Below are positions 16,276 to 24,595 of a stretch of DNA of 64,000 bases, in pieces. The notes below the pieces were generated by a model. That model made no database searches. It saw nothing but the letters and a program-made list of their open reading frames with translations, and was not told where the DNA came from. The stretch is from Chryseobacterium scophthalmum (lineage in GTDB: Bacteria > Bacteroidota > Bacteroidia > Flavobacteriales > Weeksellaceae): contig NZ_FSRQ01000001.1 of the NCBI RefSeq assembly GCF_900143185.1, positions 1 through 64,000 of the forward strand, written 5' to 3'. Made by a program: the position numbers and the translations under genes. Numbering within the stretch: position 1 is the stretch's first letter; the number at the start of each line of letters is the position of its first letter.

Positions 16276-18537
16276 TTACTTCAAAGTAAATTTCACCTTA
16301 GTTTTAATTGCATCAGAAGAATTTCCGATTTGCGCTTCAAAATCTCCAGGTTCTGCAACCCAGTCGTGTTTCTGAGCGTCAAAATAACTTAAAGCAGTTT
16401 TATCAATTGTAAAGGTTACTTCTTTCTGTTCACCAGGATTTAAAAATACTTTTTCAAAACCTTTCAGTTCTTTTGCAGGACGTTCAACTGATGATTTTAC
16501 ATCGGTAATGTATAACTGAGCGACTTCTGCACCAGCTTTTTTACCTGTATTTTTTACAGTTACTGTAAAGGTAATTTTATCATCCTGATTCATGCTTGTT
16601 TTATCGGCTTTTGCTTTTCCAAACTCGAAAGTGGTGTAGCTTAAACCATGACCAAAGCTGAATAAAGGCTTGATTTTTTTGGTGTCGTGCCAACGATAAC
16701 CCACGAATATTCCTTCGTTGTATGTAATGTTGATCGGATTTTTCTGATCTTTACCTTTTCCTGCAGCCAACTCTTCTTTGTTTCCAGGATATTCACCCAT
16801 TGTGTGAGCCGAATTATCTTCCAGTTTTACAGGGAATGTAAACGGTAATTTTCCTGAAGGATTGGCATCACCTGCCAAAATAGAAGCGATAGAATTTCCT
16901 GCTTCAGAACCCAAATACCAACCCTGAACTACAGAAGGCACGTCTTTAATCCAAGGCATTGCTACTGCATTTCCTGTAATCAAAACAACGGTAAAGTTCT
17001 TGTTAGCTTTTGCTAAAGCCGAGATCACATTATCTTGATTGTATGGAAGTCCATAACTTTTTCTGTCGTTTCCTTCGCTATCCTGGAAATCAGCTTTGTT
17101 TAATCCACCTACGAAAATAACGTAATCAGATTTTTTTGCCAATTCAACAGCTTCTTTTAGTAATTCTTCCGGAGAACGGGTGTCTTTCAAATCCTGACCA
17201 GATTTTACACCGTTGTATTCGCCACCGATATCTCCTACATAACCCCTTGCATATTGTACATCTGAATTTTTACCGAATTTAGCTTTAATTCCGTCTAAAG
17301 GTAACGTTTCATATTTTACTTTTAATGAAGAAGAACCTCCACCTACAGTCATTACTTTGATCGCATTCTCACCAATTACCGCAATTTTCTTTGCCTTATT
17401 GATGTCGATTGGAAGTACGTTGTTTTGGTTTTTCAACAGAACAATTCCTTCTTCACCGATTTCTTTTGCTACGGCTTTATGCTCTTCAGAAGCGATGTTT
17501 CCAAAAGGCTTTTTGGTATTCATCGTAGTTTTATAAGCTAAACGTAAAAGTCTTGTCACTTTATCGTCTAGCTCTGCAGTTCCTACTTTTCCTGATTTAA
17601 TAAGGTCTAAATATGGTTTTGCTAAATAATAATTGTCGTATGCATTTCTTGTTCCTGCAGAAAGACCGTTTGTCCAGCTTCCGAATTCTACATCCAACCC
17701 GTTATGAATGGCTTGTTCGGTATTGTTTACTGCACCCCAATCTGAAACCACAACCCCTTTATATTTCCATTCTCCTTTAAGAATATCATTTAAAAGATAT
17801 TGGTTTTGGCTTGCATACTGATTTTTGTACATATCGTAAGCGCCCATAATCGTCCAGGAATCTCCTTCAGTTACTGCTGCTTTGAAAGGCGGAAGGTAAA
17901 TTTCATACAAAGTTCTGTCATCAACAATAACGTTGCTTGTATGACGGAACATTTCCTGATTGTTTAATGCGAAATGTTTTACAGAAGTTGCCACTCCGTT
18001 AGATTGTACTCCCTGAATATAAGGAACTACCATTTTAGAAGTTAAGTATGGATCTTCACCCATATATTCAAAGTTTCTTCCGTTGAGAGGTGTTCTGTAA
18101 ATATTTACTCCAGGTCCCAAAAGAATGTCTTTTTTTCTGTATCTTGCCTCTTCACCCAATGCTTTACCATAGTTCCAAGACATTTTCTTGTTCCATGTTG
18201 CTGATAAAGCGGTTAAAGCAGGGTAGGCGATAATGGAGTCATTCGTCCATCCAGCCTGATCCCATTCGTCCCACATTACTTCGGGGCGAACTCCGTGTGG
18301 ACCGTCGGTTGTCCAAAATTCAGGAATTCCCAATCTTGGAACACCGGGAGAACTGAATTTTGATTGTGCGTGAAGCATTGCTATTTTTTCTTCCAGAGTC
18401 ATTCTGGAAAGTGCGTCCTTAATTCGCTGTTCAACAGGTTTAGATTCGTCTAAATAAACAGGAGTCGTATTGTTTTGAGCCATTGCAGAGGCAGATATTA
18501 ACGTAAACAAACTTAGAAGTACAGTTTTCTTCAACAT
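16276..18537 (-). CDS. Exported glycoside hydrolase family 3 beta-glucosidase
   Basis: This 753-residue protein has a signal peptide (MLKKTVLLSLFTLISASAMAQ). The GH3 catalytic barrel spans ~35-340, with KHF at 187-189 and the nucleophile Asp266 in VVVSDWG. The alpha/beta sandwich domain follows (VAVIGENA, VVLITGNAVAMPW), then a C-terminal fibronectin III-like domain (KITFTVTVKNTGKKAGAEVAQLYI). The length and order match periplasmic beta-glucosidases that release glucose from beta-glucosides. The exact substrate (gluco- or xylo-) cannot be told from sequence. It is monocistronic, with no SusC/SusD pair or regulator adjacent. Confidence 0.92.
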   Translation of the reverse strand: MLKKTVLLSLFTLISASAMAQNNTTPVYLDESKPVEQRIKDALSRMTLEEKIAMLHAQSKFSSPGVPRLGIPEFWTTDGPHGVRPEVMWDEWDQAGWTNDSIIAYPALTALSATWNKKMSWNYGKALGEEARYRKKDILLGPGVNIYRTPLNGRNFEYMGEDPYLTSKMVVPYIQGVQSNGVATSVKHFALNNQEMFRHTSNVIVDDRTLYEIYLPPFKAAVTEGDSWTIMGAYDMYKNQYASQNQYLLNDILKGEWKYKGVVVSDWGAVNNTEQAIHNGLDVEFGSWTNGLSAGTRNAYDNYYLAKPYLDLIKSGKVGTAELDDKVTRLLRLAYKTTMNTKKPFGNIASEEHKAVAKEIGEEGIVLLKNQNNVLPIDINKAKKIAVIGENAIKVMTVGGGSSSLKVKYETLPLDGIKAKFGKNSDVQYARGYVGDIGGEYNGVKSGQDLKDTRSPEELLKEAVELAKKSDYVIFVGGLNKADFQDSEGNDRKSYGLPYNQDNVISALAKANKNFTVVLITGNAVAMPWIKDVPSVVQGWYLGSEAGNSIASILAGDANPSGKLPFTFPVKLEDNSAHTMGEYPGNKEELAAGKGKDQKNPINITYNEGIFVGYRWHDTKKIKPLFSFGHGLSYTTFEFGKAKADKTSMNQDDKITFTVTVKNTGKKAGAEVAQLYITDVKSSVERPAKELKGFEKVFLNPGEQKEVTFTIDKTALSYFDAQKHDWVAEPGDFEAQIGNSSDAIKTKVKFTLK

Positions 18538-18884
18538 AAAAAACTTTTTATTGATTGTTTACAAAAATAGGTAAAATATTTATTATCTCAAATTGAGAAA
18601 ATGTGTTTTTTGAGAAATGATTAATTTTTAAGTTTAGCCGTGAGAAAATTGATAGCAATATTCTGAATAATTTTGTCTTTTCTCGTAGATCATAGGAATT
18701 TAGTGGATAGAAAAAATACCGCTCCTGAGGCAAAGGTTTTCCGAAGCGGCATCGCATATAATAATAGAATTTTTTTTAAAGAGTTGATAAAATGATTGTT
18801 TCAACTACCCCGTCTTTTTGCTGGCGCAAAAATCCACCCCTTCAAGGAAGGGGAATTTAACCATCAACTAAACTAATTGCTCCA
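18538..18884. other. Intergenic region with one hairpin repeat
   Basis: The segment is AT-rich and no gene is supported. A short ORF on the minus strand has no coding features. A CCCCT/GGGGTGG repeat occupies 18803-18853. Confidence 0.5.
18803..18853. repeat. ACCCCGTC-hairpin-CCACCCCTT repeat (inverted copy)
   Basis: This is a member of the family at 42511-42564, 43059-43112 and 43164-43216. The inner hairpin TTTTTGC / GCAAAAA has its own sequence, while the outer CCCCGTC and CCACCCC flanks are conserved. Confidence 0.7.
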
Positions 18885-19694
18885 TTAATTCCAGCCTTTC
18901 ACAGCGCCTCCTTTGAAGATTTCTTTGGCTTTATCTTCAACTTCTTTTAACTGATAAGCTTTCAGGAAATTCTTCACTTTATCTGTATTTTTATTGTCTT
19001 CTCTTGAAACGACAACATTCATGTAAGGAGAATCTTTATCTTCTTTGAAAATCCCATTTTTATCAGCATCCAATCCGGCTTGAGCAGCAAAATTATTGTT
19101 GATGATGGCAATTACCACTTCTTTATCATCCAAAACTCGCGGCAATTGTGGGGCTTCAATTTCAAGAATTTTCAGTTGTTTTGGGTTTTCTGCAATATCG
19201 GTAACTTTGGGTAGTAAGCCAATTCCGTCTTTTAATTTTAATAATCCGTTTTTTTGTAAAAGTAGGAGAGAACGACCACCGTTGGTTGGATCATTTGGAA
19301 TTACAATTGTGCTTCCGTTTTGAAGTTCACTAATATTTTTTATTTTTTTTGAATAGGCTACAATCGGATAAACAAAAGTCTTTCCAATCACTGCTAATTT
19401 ATAACCACGTTGTTTTGACTGTTCATTTAGATAAGGAATATGCTGAAAAGCATTCGCATCAATATCTCCATTATTCAAAGCTTCGTTAGGAATAACGTAA
19501 TCGTTGAAAGAAACGAGTTCTACTTCTAGATTATATTTTTCTTTAGCTACTTTTTTAGCGGTTTCGGCAATCTGCTGTTCAGGGCCGGAAGTGATTCCTA
19601 CTTTGATGAAGTTTGGGTCATCTTTTTTTGGAGAATTACACGCTCCGAATAACAATAAACCTGCTGCTAATCCTAAAATTTTTATATTTTTCAT
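18885..19694 (-). CDS. metQ: Methionine ABC transporter substrate-binding lipoprotein MetQ
   Basis: This 269-residue NlpA/MetQ-family lipoprotein has a lipobox near LLFGACNSPKK. FIKVGITSGPEQQIAETAKKVAKEKYNLEVELV is the family opening, and VAYSKKIKN, VIPNDPTNGGRSLLLLQ and AIINNNFAAQAGL are conserved landmarks. It binds methionine, probably either enantiomer, and delivers it to MetI/MetN. It is the last gene of the metNIQ set, 182 bp after metI, with a repeat word in the gap. It could therefore also have its own promoter. Confidence 0.95.
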   Translation of the reverse strand: MKNIKILGLAAGLLLFGACNSPKKDDPNFIKVGITSGPEQQIAETAKKVAKEKYNLEVELVSFNDYVIPNEALNNGDIDANAFQHIPYLNEQSKQRGYKLAVIGKTFVYPIVAYSKKIKNISELQNGSTIVIPNDPTNGGRSLLLLQKNGLLKLKDGIGLLPKVTDIAENPKQLKILEIEAPQLPRVLDDKEVVIAIINNNFAAQAGLDADKNGIFKEDKDSPYMNVVVSREDNKNTDKVKNFLKAYQLKEVEDKAKEIFKGGAVKGWN

Positions 19695-19723
19695 TGTAAA
19701 TTATTTTTTATTTTTAAAAGGTT

Positions 19724-19757
19724 GGGTGCTGGATGATGGAAGCTGGATGTTCATTTA
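19724..19757. repeat. Short GGATGATGGAAGCTGGATG repeat
   Basis: This is a copy of the dispersed GGAAGCTGGA family, lying in the metI-metQ gap. Confidence 0.5.
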
Positions 19758-19876
19758 GTAATATTGAATGGTGAGAAGTTATAAATTAGATATCTCCCTA
19801 TTGTTGAAACCTTATAAATCTGTTCTCGTTGATGCAAACTCTAAAGCGCTAAAACTCTCAAACCCTCCCACTCAAC

Positions 19877-20533
19877 TCACCTATGGTCAAATCTTTTCGC
19901 CAATCGATCACCTGAAAACTGAATGATAAATACCAAAGCGACTAACAAACCAAGAACAAGATTCATAATCAACGCATCGTAACCGATATATCCGTACTGA
20001 TAACCAATTTGTCCCAATCCACCAGCTCCGACAGCTCCACCCATTGCAGAATATCCTACAAGAGTTATTAAAGTAATCGTTGCATTATTAATCAGTGATG
20101 GCAAAGCTTCCGGCAACAAAACTTTTTTAATAATTTGAAACGGAGTTGCTCCTAAAGCTCTCGCTGTTTCAATCAATCCATTCGGAATTTCCAAAAGACT
20201 GTTTTCAACCAATCTTGCAATAAATGGTGCCGCTCCAATGCTTAAAGGAACGAGCGCAGCGTTCATTCCGATAGAAGTTCCTACCAAAGATCTTGTGAAA
20301 GGGATCATCCAGACAATCAAAATAATGAAAGGAATCGACCTGAAAATATTTACTAAAATTGACAGAATTCTGTTATAAATTGTGTTTTCTAAAAGCTGTG
20401 CTTTTCGGGTTACAAAAAGAAGAACTCCAACAGGAAGACCCAAAACAAAACCGAAAAAACCTGAAACAAATGTCATGTAAACTGTCTCCCAAATTCCTTT
20501 TGACAGAAGCGAAATTACCGTGTCACTAAGCAT
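19877..20533 (-). CDS. metI: Methionine ABC transporter permease MetI
   Basis: This 218-residue inner-membrane permease has five to six hydrophobic segments. The ABC-permease EAA loop is ETARALGATPFQIIKKVLLPEALPSL, and it has the family opening with FGFVLGLPVGVLLF. The first 8 bp overlap the end of metN (20526-20533), so the two are translationally coupled. It forms the membrane channel for methionine import with MetN and MetQ. Confidence 0.96.
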   Translation of the reverse strand: MLSDTVISLLSKGIWETVYMTFVSGFFGFVLGLPVGVLLFVTRKAQLLENTIYNRILSILVNIFRSIPFIILIVWMIPFTRSLVGTSIGMNAALVPLSIGAAPFIARLVENSLLEIPNGLIETARALGATPFQIIKKVLLPEALPSLINNATITLITLVGYSAMGGAVGAGGLGQIGYQYGYIGYDALIMNLVLGLLVALVFIIQFSGDRLAKRFDHR

Positions 20534-21554
20534 AACCTTTTACTGTATTTTGAATGTTATTCTGATTAAAATAATAGATTGCTTTCTGGTTTTCATCAGT
20601 TTCTCCCTGCAGCTGCAAAAGAAGTTTTCCGAAATTGGAATTTCCCAAATATTCTACATCAGCTTTCAGAAGTTTGTACGGAATTTTATATTGATCGTAG
20701 ATTACAGAAAGCAGTTTTTCTACGCTGATACTTTCGTTCAGTTCGATTTCAACTAACGGAAACAAACCTTCTTGTGGTTCTTTCTGTAGTTTTTTGTTAA
20801 GTTCTTGCGGTATAGTCATAACACCTGAGTTTAAAAATTGTTTGATGATAGGATTTTCTTTGTTGGAGATAATTTCACTCAAAGTTCCTTTTGATATTAA
20901 TTGTCCTTTATCGATGACAGCAACGTGATTGCAAACGGTTTTAATAACATCCATTTCGTGGGTGATCAATAAAATAGTTATTCCTAGGCGATTGTTAATG
21001 TCTCTCAATAATTCTAAAATAGATTGCGTTGTTGTCGGATCGAGCGCGCTTGTCGCTTCATCACAAAGCAGTAGATAAGGATCATTGGCTAAAGCTCTTG
21101 CAATCGCAACCCTTTGTTTTTGCCCGCCTGAAAGACTTTTGGGGTAATCATGAGCTTTATCTTCAAGACCTACGATTTTTAAAAGTTCATTCACTTTTTC
21201 TCTGATTTCATCTTTACTTAAATTGTCCAATTCTAGCGGAAGTGCAATGTTTTCAAAGACAGTTCGTGATGAAAGAAGATTAAAATGCTGAAAGATCATT
21301 CCAATTTTTTTTCTTTCATGGGCTAATTGTTTGGAATTTAATTTTGTAAAATCTTTCCCATTAATAATAATTTGTCCTTCATCAGGTCTTTCCAATAAAT
21401 TAACGGTTCGGATCAAAGTGCTTTTTCCGGCTCCCGAAAAACCAATAATTCCGACAATATCACCCTTTTCAATAGTTAGATTGATATTATGTAAAGCTTT
21501 AAAAGCTTGTTTTTTCTGATGAAATGTTTTTGAAATATTCTTTATTTCTATCAT
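20526..21554 (-). CDS. metN: Methionine ABC transporter ATP-binding protein MetN
   Basis: This 342-residue ATPase has Walker A GFSGAGKST at 38-46, signature LSGGQKQRVAIARAL, Walker B LLLCDEATSALD and the switch-His motif (ITHEMDVI). The C-terminal ~90 residues form the NIL/ACT-like regulatory domain that binds methionine and shuts the transporter down when internal methionine is high. It is the first gene of metNIQ, behind a leader peptide and an intrinsic terminator, which suggests transcription attenuation as well. Confidence 0.97.
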   Translation of the reverse strand: MIEIKNISKTFHQKKQAFKALHNINLTIEKGDIVGIIGFSGAGKSTLIRTVNLLERPDEGQIIINGKDFTKLNSKQLAHERKKIGMIFQHFNLLSSRTVFENIALPLELDNLSKDEIREKVNELLKIVGLEDKAHDYPKSLSGGQKQRVAIARALANDPYLLLCDEATSALDPTTTQSILELLRDINNRLGITILLITHEMDVIKTVCNHVAVIDKGQLISKGTLSEIISNKENPIIKQFLNSGVMTIPQELNKKLQKEPQEGLFPLVEIELNESISVEKLLSVIYDQYKIPYKLLKADVEYLGNSNFGKLLLQLQGETDENQKAIYYFNQNNIQNTVKGYA

Positions 21555-21576
21555 TTTTCTCTAATTTTTAATAAAA

Positions 21577-21604
21577 AAAGGCTCTACAACGTGGTAAAGC
21601 CTTT
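21577..21604 (-). terminator. Attenuator terminator upstream of metN
   Basis: On the minus strand, AAGGCTTTAC pairs with GTAGAGCCTT (one G-U) around a CACGTT loop and is followed by a run of seven T. It lies between the leader ORF and metN, ~20 bp before the metN start. This is the position of a conditional terminator. A competing pairing is possible: GCCTTT inside the leader ORF is complementary to AAAGGC of the stem. Confidence 0.75.
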
Positions 21605-21630
21605 AAAAATATGTTATAATAAAAGTAAGG

Positions 21631-21735
21631 TCAGCCACTAAAATTCCCACACAAAGGCATACAGCAATACATCATCATATAATTGATGTTTATCTTCGAC
21701 ATAAAAGTGCAGGTGAATTTTGATTTCATTTCCAT
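21631..21735 (-). CDS. Met/Cys-rich leader peptide of metNIQ
   Basis: This is a 34-codon ORF on the same strand as metN, starting at 21735 after AAGTTAGGAA. It has 7 Met and 4 Cys. A cluster at residues 20-26 reads MMMYCCM and is followed by PLCGNFSG and a stop. The terminator hairpin begins ~25 bp after the stop. A Met-rich leader before a terminator before a methionine importer is the design of ribosome-mediated attenuation: stalling at Met codons when methionyl-tRNA is scarce would favour readthrough. The Cys codons could add sulfur sensing. Translation is not shown directly; the composition and placement are the evidence. Confidence 0.7.
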   Translation of the reverse strand: MEMKSKFTCTFMSKININYMMMYCCMPLCGNFSG

Positions 21736-21922
21736 TTCCTAACTTGAATACGGTTGCAAATATAAAACATATATTTTTATTAGTCCACTAAAACAATAGA
21801 CTTTTTGAATGTTAATTTTAAATATGTATTTAAGTAATTGTAAATCAGTATTTTATTTTTATTTCTTGATTTGATTAAATTGAAAATATTTTAATTCTTA
21901 GAATAATCTTATTTTAGCCCTC

Positions 21923-22668
21923 ATGAAAATTCAAATCATCAGCGATTTGCATCAGGAATTCGGATTGTCTGATTTATCTTTTGATAACGCAGATGTTGTC
22001 GTATTGGCGGGAGACATTAATTTAGGAACACAAGGAATTGAGTGGATTAAAACTAAAATTCCCGATAAACCGGTGGTTTATGTCTTAGGAAACCATGAAT
22101 ATTACAAAGGTTCTTATCCGAAAACTTTAAACAAAATAAAAGAAGCCTCAAAAACTCCAATGTAAAGGTATTGGAAGATTCTTTTGTGGATATTGAAAAT
22201 ATAAGATTTCACGGTGCTACTTTATGGACAGATTTTTCAATTTTTGGTGATCCGAGATATTACGGAATGACTTGTCAATCTGTGATGAATGATTATAAGA
22301 AAATCACTCGTGATCCTTTCTATTCAAAAATGCGAAGTATTGATACTTTTAAGATTCATCAGTTTTCAAAACAATGGCTCAAAGAAAGTTTGGAAAATTC
22401 AAAAGGAATGAAAAACATTGTGGTTACCCATCACGCTCCAAGTTTGCAATCGGTTCCTGAGCACTTTAAAAAAGATCCGGTTACTGCGGCGTATGCTTCC
22501 AATCTTGAAGATTTCATTTCCGAACATCAACCTCTTTATTGGATTCACGGTCATATTCACACGCCTACGAGATATAAAATAGGAGAGACCGAAATTATCT
22601 GTAATCCGCACGGTTACATTACCGAAAAATATAACGGTTACGATAAAGAATTGATTATTGAAATTTGA
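21923..22668 (+). pseudogene. Metallophosphoesterase, frameshifted
   Basis: Two adjacent frames together make one ~248-residue calcineurin-like phosphoesterase. The first (21923-22165) carries DLHQE, GDINL and GNHEYY; the second, in the next frame up to 22668, carries VVTHHAPS and WIHGHIHTP. Reading switches at an A run at 22150-22154. One more A would give ...EASKNSNVKVLEDSF... with no other change. All metal-binding motifs are intact, so this is either a very recent disruption or a homopolymer sequencing error. Members cleave phosphodiesters or phosphomonoesters, and the substrate is unknown here. Confidence 0.85.
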
Positions 22669-22759
22669 TTTAAACTTTTCCTTAATTTCATAACATCTCA
22701 CCTTAATTCTGTAACAGAATTTTTCATCAATGAAGGATATTTGTAAAATATTCAAAATT

Positions 22760-23818
22760 ATGAAAGGGAAAATATTAATTGTTGGCGGTTACGGTGCAGT
22801 GGGAAGTTCTATTGCAGAGCGTTTAATGAAAATGTATCCGCATCAGGTTATTATTGCGGGGAGAAGTTTTTCGAAAGCTCACGCAAAAGCAGAGCAGTTT
22901 CAAAATAAAGTAATTCCACAGCAGTTAGATGTGAATAATTCTAAGGATCTTTCTATTTTAAATGACGTAGAATTGGTTATTATGTGTCTTGATCAGCAGA
23001 ATACGGATTTTGTGGAACATTGTATTTTCAAAGGAATTTCATACATCGATATTTCGGCTGATTACCAGAATTTACAGAAAATTGAAAAGCTGCATTGTTT
23101 AGCAGAGCAAAATAATACAACAGTAGTTTTAAGTGTAGGCCTAGCTCCCGGAATTACCAATCTCTTAGCGCAATATGTTGTTTCTCAAATGAAAAATGTA
23201 GAATCTGTTGATATATTTGTTCTTTTAGGTTTAGGTGAAAAACATGGCGATCATGCCTATCAATGGACGTTTGACAATGTAGATTCAAATTATACACTGA
23301 AAATACATGATGAGGAAAAAAACGTAAAAAGTTTTACAGAGCCTTTGAAAACCAATCTTTTAGGAAACAGAAATTTTTATCTTTTTAATTTTTCAGATCA
23401 GCATGTTTTGCTTAATGCTTTGGATGTTCCGAAAGTGCAGACGAGAATGGCTTTTGATGTGGAATGGTTTACAGAACTTACTGCATTTCTCAGAAAATTA
23501 CGGATTACCAAACTTTTCAGAAATAAAAAAGTTCAGGATTTTGCGATTCAAAGTTTTAAAAATTTTCCGATGGGAACAGATGTTTTCGGAGTAAAAGTTA
23601 TAGGTAAAAACAAAAATGGAAACTCAAAAGTGGTAAGCGTTACAGGAAATAATGAAGGTAGAATTACAGCATCCGTTGCTGCAGAAATTGCAATTTTAAT
23701 TCTTAATGAAAATCTTCCAAAAGGTGTTTTTCACAGTCATCAATTGGTAAAAGATATTCCGACTTTTTTAAATAAGCTTAAAAACTACGATTATGGTTTC
23801 CAAATAAATATTCAATAA
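22760..23818 (+). CDS. Saccharopine dehydrogenase-like NAD(P)-binding protein
   Basis: This 352-residue protein has an N-terminal Rossmann fold: ILIVGGYGAVGSSIAERL near residues 4-21 and IIAGRSFSKAHAKAEQ after the second strand. It continues with the Sacchrp_dh_NADP pattern (DISADYQNL, SVGLAPGITNLLAQYVV). The frame is open from 22730, but the ATG at 22760 places the Gly-rich loop at the usual distance. Family members are mostly of undefined substrate in bacteria, and lysine biosynthesis should not be assumed. It stands between the phosphoesterase and a DUF2652 gene, all on the plus strand. Confidence 0.85.
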   Translation: MKGKILIVGGYGAVGSSIAERLMKMYPHQVIIAGRSFSKAHAKAEQFQNKVIPQQLDVNNSKDLSILNDVELVIMCLDQQNTDFVEHCIFKGISYIDISADYQNLQKIEKLHCLAEQNNTTVVLSVGLAPGITNLLAQYVVSQMKNVESVDIFVLLGLGEKHGDHAYQWTFDNVDSNYTLKIHDEEKNVKSFTEPLKTNLLGNRNFYLFNFSDQHVLLNALDVPKVQTRMAFDVEWFTELTAFLRKLRITKLFRNKKVQDFAIQSFKNFPMGTDVFGVKVIGKNKNGNSKVVSVTGNNEGRITASVAAEIAILILNENLPKGVFHSHQLVKDIPTFLNKLKNYDYGFQINIQ

Positions 23819-23920
23819 AATGTTTTTTGAAAGAAGATTATATTAAAAAAACTCAGTTTTTGTAAAGTAAAACGGTGGTTTTTTCGTCTAACCAAATAAG
23901 GGTTTTCAAACCAAAAAATT

Positions 23921-24493
23921 ATGGAGAATACAAACATCAACAGCGGAATTATTTTGATTCCCGATTTCAGTGGATTTACTGAATTTGTGTTCAATACAAA
24001 ACTTTATACCGGCGAATATATTGTAAAACAACTACTTTCTATTTTGATTGATGTAAACAATCAGTATTTTAATATTTCGGAAATTGAGGGCGATGCGATT
24101 TTATTTTATCGTTACGACAATCAACCTTCGTACAAAAAGATTTCCGGAATGCTGAGAAATATGAGAAAGGCTTTCAATATGAAAATTCAGGAATTAAGCG
24201 AAATGTTGAATACAACCATTGAATTATCATTAAAATTCATTGTTCACTACGGAAAATTTTCACAGTACAATATCGGAAGTTTCAAAAAACTCTATGGGAA
24301 ACCTATTGTAGAAGCGCATCAAATGCTGAAAAATGGTTTTGCTGAACAGCCTTCTTATGCTTTGTATAGTCATTCTTTTCTGGAAAAAAGCAAAAGATCA
24401 GTTACCATCGGCGAAATGGAATTATTTGAGTTCGGTGGAATTGAGTATTTTGAGAATAGGATAATTGAAACAGGTAATTTTAAATCTAATTAA
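23921..24493 (+). CDS. DUF2652 protein
   Basis: This 190-residue cytoplasmic protein opens NSGIILIPDFSGFTEFVFNT and has EIEGDAILFYRY, which match DUF2652. From family knowledge this resembles the adenylyl/guanylyl cyclase catalytic fold (GFTEF, GDAI as metal-strand analogues), though activity is unproven. KFIVHYGKFSQYNIGSFKKLYGKPIVEAHQML fits the later cyclase-like strands. It stands alone, with a bidirectional terminator after it. Confidence 0.8.
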   Translation: MENTNINSGIILIPDFSGFTEFVFNTKLYTGEYIVKQLLSILIDVNNQYFNISEIEGDAILFYRYDNQPSYKKISGMLRNMRKAFNMKIQELSEMLNTTIELSLKFIVHYGKFSQYNIGSFKKLYGKPIVEAHQMLKNGFAEQPSYALYSHSFLEKSKRSVTIGEMELFEFGGIEYFENRIIETGNFKSN

Positions 24494-24550
24494 TTTACTA
24501 TGAGTTTTTTTATGTTTTTTCAATAAATTTTTTAGCATATAACATTAAAA

Positions 24551-24578
24551 AAACCGTTTCGCGATAACGAAACGGTTT
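24551..24578. terminator. Bidirectional terminator
   Basis: AAACCGTTTCG / CGAAACGGTTT is an 11-bp perfect stem with a 6-base loop, between convergent genes ending at 24493 and 24596. Confidence 0.75.
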
Positions 24579-24595
24579 AATATTTTAGATTGTAA

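Noticed and set aside
21555..21760. SAM riboswitch upstream of metN
   Set aside because: No known SAM aptamer landmark was recognised, and the segment is explained by a leader ORF and a terminator. A covariance search would settle it.
22150..22154. Programmed frameshift in the phosphoesterase
   Set aside because: Only a plain run of A, without a clear slippery heptamer plus downstream structure; deletion or sequencing error is simpler.
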